From the NCBI GenBank assembly GCA_905612385.1, contig CAJQRR010000001.1, positions 1 through 8,007 of the forward strand: a stretch of DNA of 8,007 nt, given 5' to 3'. The position numbers and the translations under genes are program-made. This document shows, piece by piece, positions 7,086 to 8,007 of this stretch; position 1 is the stretch's first letter, and every line of letters starts with the position of its first letter. The notes beneath the pieces are model-generated. The model was not told where the DNA came from and did not search any database. It saw nothing but the letters and a program-made list of their open reading frames with translations. This DNA is from an uncultured Candidatus Pelagibacter sp. (lineage in GTDB: Bacteria; Pseudomonadota; Alphaproteobacteria; Pelagibacterales; Pelagibacteraceae).

Positions 7086-8007
7086 ATGGATTATCAAAAA
7101 ATTATCAATATTCTTCCTGGTGTAGTACTTGCTTTAGTCTTCTGTTTATTTTCACAAGGAATAAACAATGTCATTGGTATAGAGATGTTTGGAACCACTA
7201 AAAGTCCTATTTCAACCGTGATGATTGCAATATTACTTGGAATTATTATGGGAAATGCATTTACACCAAGACCAGGCATGATGATTGGTTTAGATTTTAC
7301 TCAAAAATATATTCTTAAATTAGGAATAATTTTTTTAGGAATAAGATTAAGCTTTGAAGAGTTTCTAAAATTTGGAACAGTCGCTATTCCATTAATTATT
7401 GTGTGTATATTAAGTGTTCTTATTCTTATTAAATTATTAATTAAAAAAGTTCCTATCTCTTCTAAAATGTCTTATTTGATAGCAATTGGGACAAGCGTTT
7501 GTGGTGCAACAGCGATTGTAGCAGTAGCACCGGTTATAGAGGCAAAAAAAACTGAAGTTGCTTATGCAATAGCAAATATTACTTTGTTTGGTGTTATAGC
7601 TATGCTTGTTTATCCTTATTTTGCAGAATGGTATTTTTATGGAGAACCTATAATGGCAGGCTTATTTTTAGGAACTGCTATTCATGAAACTTCACAAGTA
7701 GCAGCAGCTGGATTAATTTATGACCAACAATTTAATAGCCCTGAAACTTTAAATGTAGCTACAGTTACAAAACTTATTAGAAATACATTTTTAGTAATCA
7801 TGGTGCCATTATTTGGTTTTTTATATAATAGGGGTAAGGTTAAAGATAAAAACTACTCAATATTCAGTATTTTCCCGTATTTTGTGCTTGGTTTCATTGG
7901 GATGATTATTGTAAGAAACATTGGAGATCAAATATTTATGGTAGAAAATGGCAATTACGAATTTTGGAAAACTTTAATTAGTTATATTAAAAGCTTAGCT
8001 ACAGTTT
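7086..8007 (+). CDS. suyZ: YeiH/COG2855 membrane protein, putative sulfate or sulfite exporter (SuyZ-like), 3' end cut by window
   Basis: The ATG at 7086 opens a frame of 307 residues that runs off the window without a stop; full-length relatives are only slightly longer. It is highly hydrophobic, with about nine to ten helices and a hydrophobic segment (residues 8-30) at the start. Two family blocks, probably re-entrant pore elements, are present: GTSVCGATAIVAVAPVIEAK at 135-154 and GTAIHETSQVAAAG at 196-209. LLGIIMGNAF (50-59) and LKLGIIFLGIRLSF (77-90) are also typical of the UPF0324/YeiH family. It follows suyB by 26 bases, the same order as suyAB-suyZ in Paracoccus pantotrophus, where SuyZ was proposed to export sulfate made during desulfonation (recalled). 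Whether this protein moves sulfate, sulfite or something else cannot be read from sequence. No Shine-Dalgarno is seen. Confidence 0.85.
   Translation, partial: MDYQKIINILPGVVLALVFCLFSQGINNVIGIEMFGTTKSPISTVMIAILLGIIMGNAFTPRPGMMIGLDFTQKYILKLGIIFLGIRLSFEEFLKFGTVAIPLIIVCILSVLILIKLLIKKVPISSKMSYLIAIGTSVCGATAIVAVAPVIEAKKTEVAYAIANITLFGVIAMLVYPYFAEWYFYGEPIMAGLFLGTAIHETSQVAAAGLIYDQQFNSPETLNVATVTKLIRNTFLVIMVPLFGFLYNRGKVKDKNYSIFSIFPYFVLGFIGMIIVRNIGDQIFMVENGNYEFWKTLISYIKSLATV

Noticed and set aside
6082..7279. Minus-strand open frames (6082-6303 and 7094-7279) over suyB and the exporter gene
   Set aside because: They are shadows of intact sense genes with clear family motifs, and they have no recognisable ribosome sites or domains.

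Overview
The window is very AT-rich, gene-dense DNA with few convincing Shine-Dalgarno sites. Together with the alphaproteobacterial character of the Xsc and SuyAB proteins, this points to a streamlined marine alphaproteobacterium of the SAR11 (Pelagibacterales) type. The lineage is inferred from composition and protein resemblance recalled from memory; no search was run.

Left part (1-3494): a 3'-truncated GDSL esterase gene (tesA-like, minus strand) is divergent from a two-gene ABC transporter operon, ybbA-ybbP. The two divergent start codons share one CATG, and ybbP begins inside the end of ybbA. This is the familiar housekeeping tesA/ybbAP neighbourhood: an envelope esterase beside a MacB/LolCDE-like ATPase and a 10-helix permease with two large extracytoplasmic domains.

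Junction (about 3478-3704): this is not empty spacer. On the minus strand, directly downstream of xsc, it holds the N-terminal remnant of an FAD-dependent (DAO-type) oxidoreductase, with a start codon, a reading-frame break and an intact dinucleotide-binding motif. The remnant breaks off abruptly at the 3' end of ybbP. The xsc operon therefore once continued into an oxidoreductase gene that has been deleted here. Two AT-rich inverted repeats lie between xsc and the remnant.

Right part (3705-8007): an organosulfonate desulfonation cluster. xsc (sulfoacetaldehyde acetyltransferase, minus strand) is divergent from suyA-suyB (sulfolactate sulfo-lyase) and a COG2855/YeiH-type membrane protein (suyZ-like, a putative sulfate or sulfite exporter, cut by the window end). 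Xsc would turn sulfoacetaldehyde (from taurine, isethionate or sulfopyruvate) into acetyl phosphate and sulfite. SuyAB would turn sulfolactate (from cysteate or dihydroxypropanesulfonate) into pyruvate and sulfite. The exporter would remove the sulfur anion made by both. The 113-bp gap between xsc and suyA carries overlapping divergent sigma70-like promoter candidates, so the C2 and C3 sulfonate branches may be co-regulated. No regulator, uptake system, transaminase, phosphotransacetylase or sulfite dehydrogenase is visible in this window.

No tRNA, rRNA, CRISPR array or insertion sequence was seen. Nothing here is a wholly new system. The most notable points are the deleted oxidoreductase remnant and the compact two-branch desulfonation locus.
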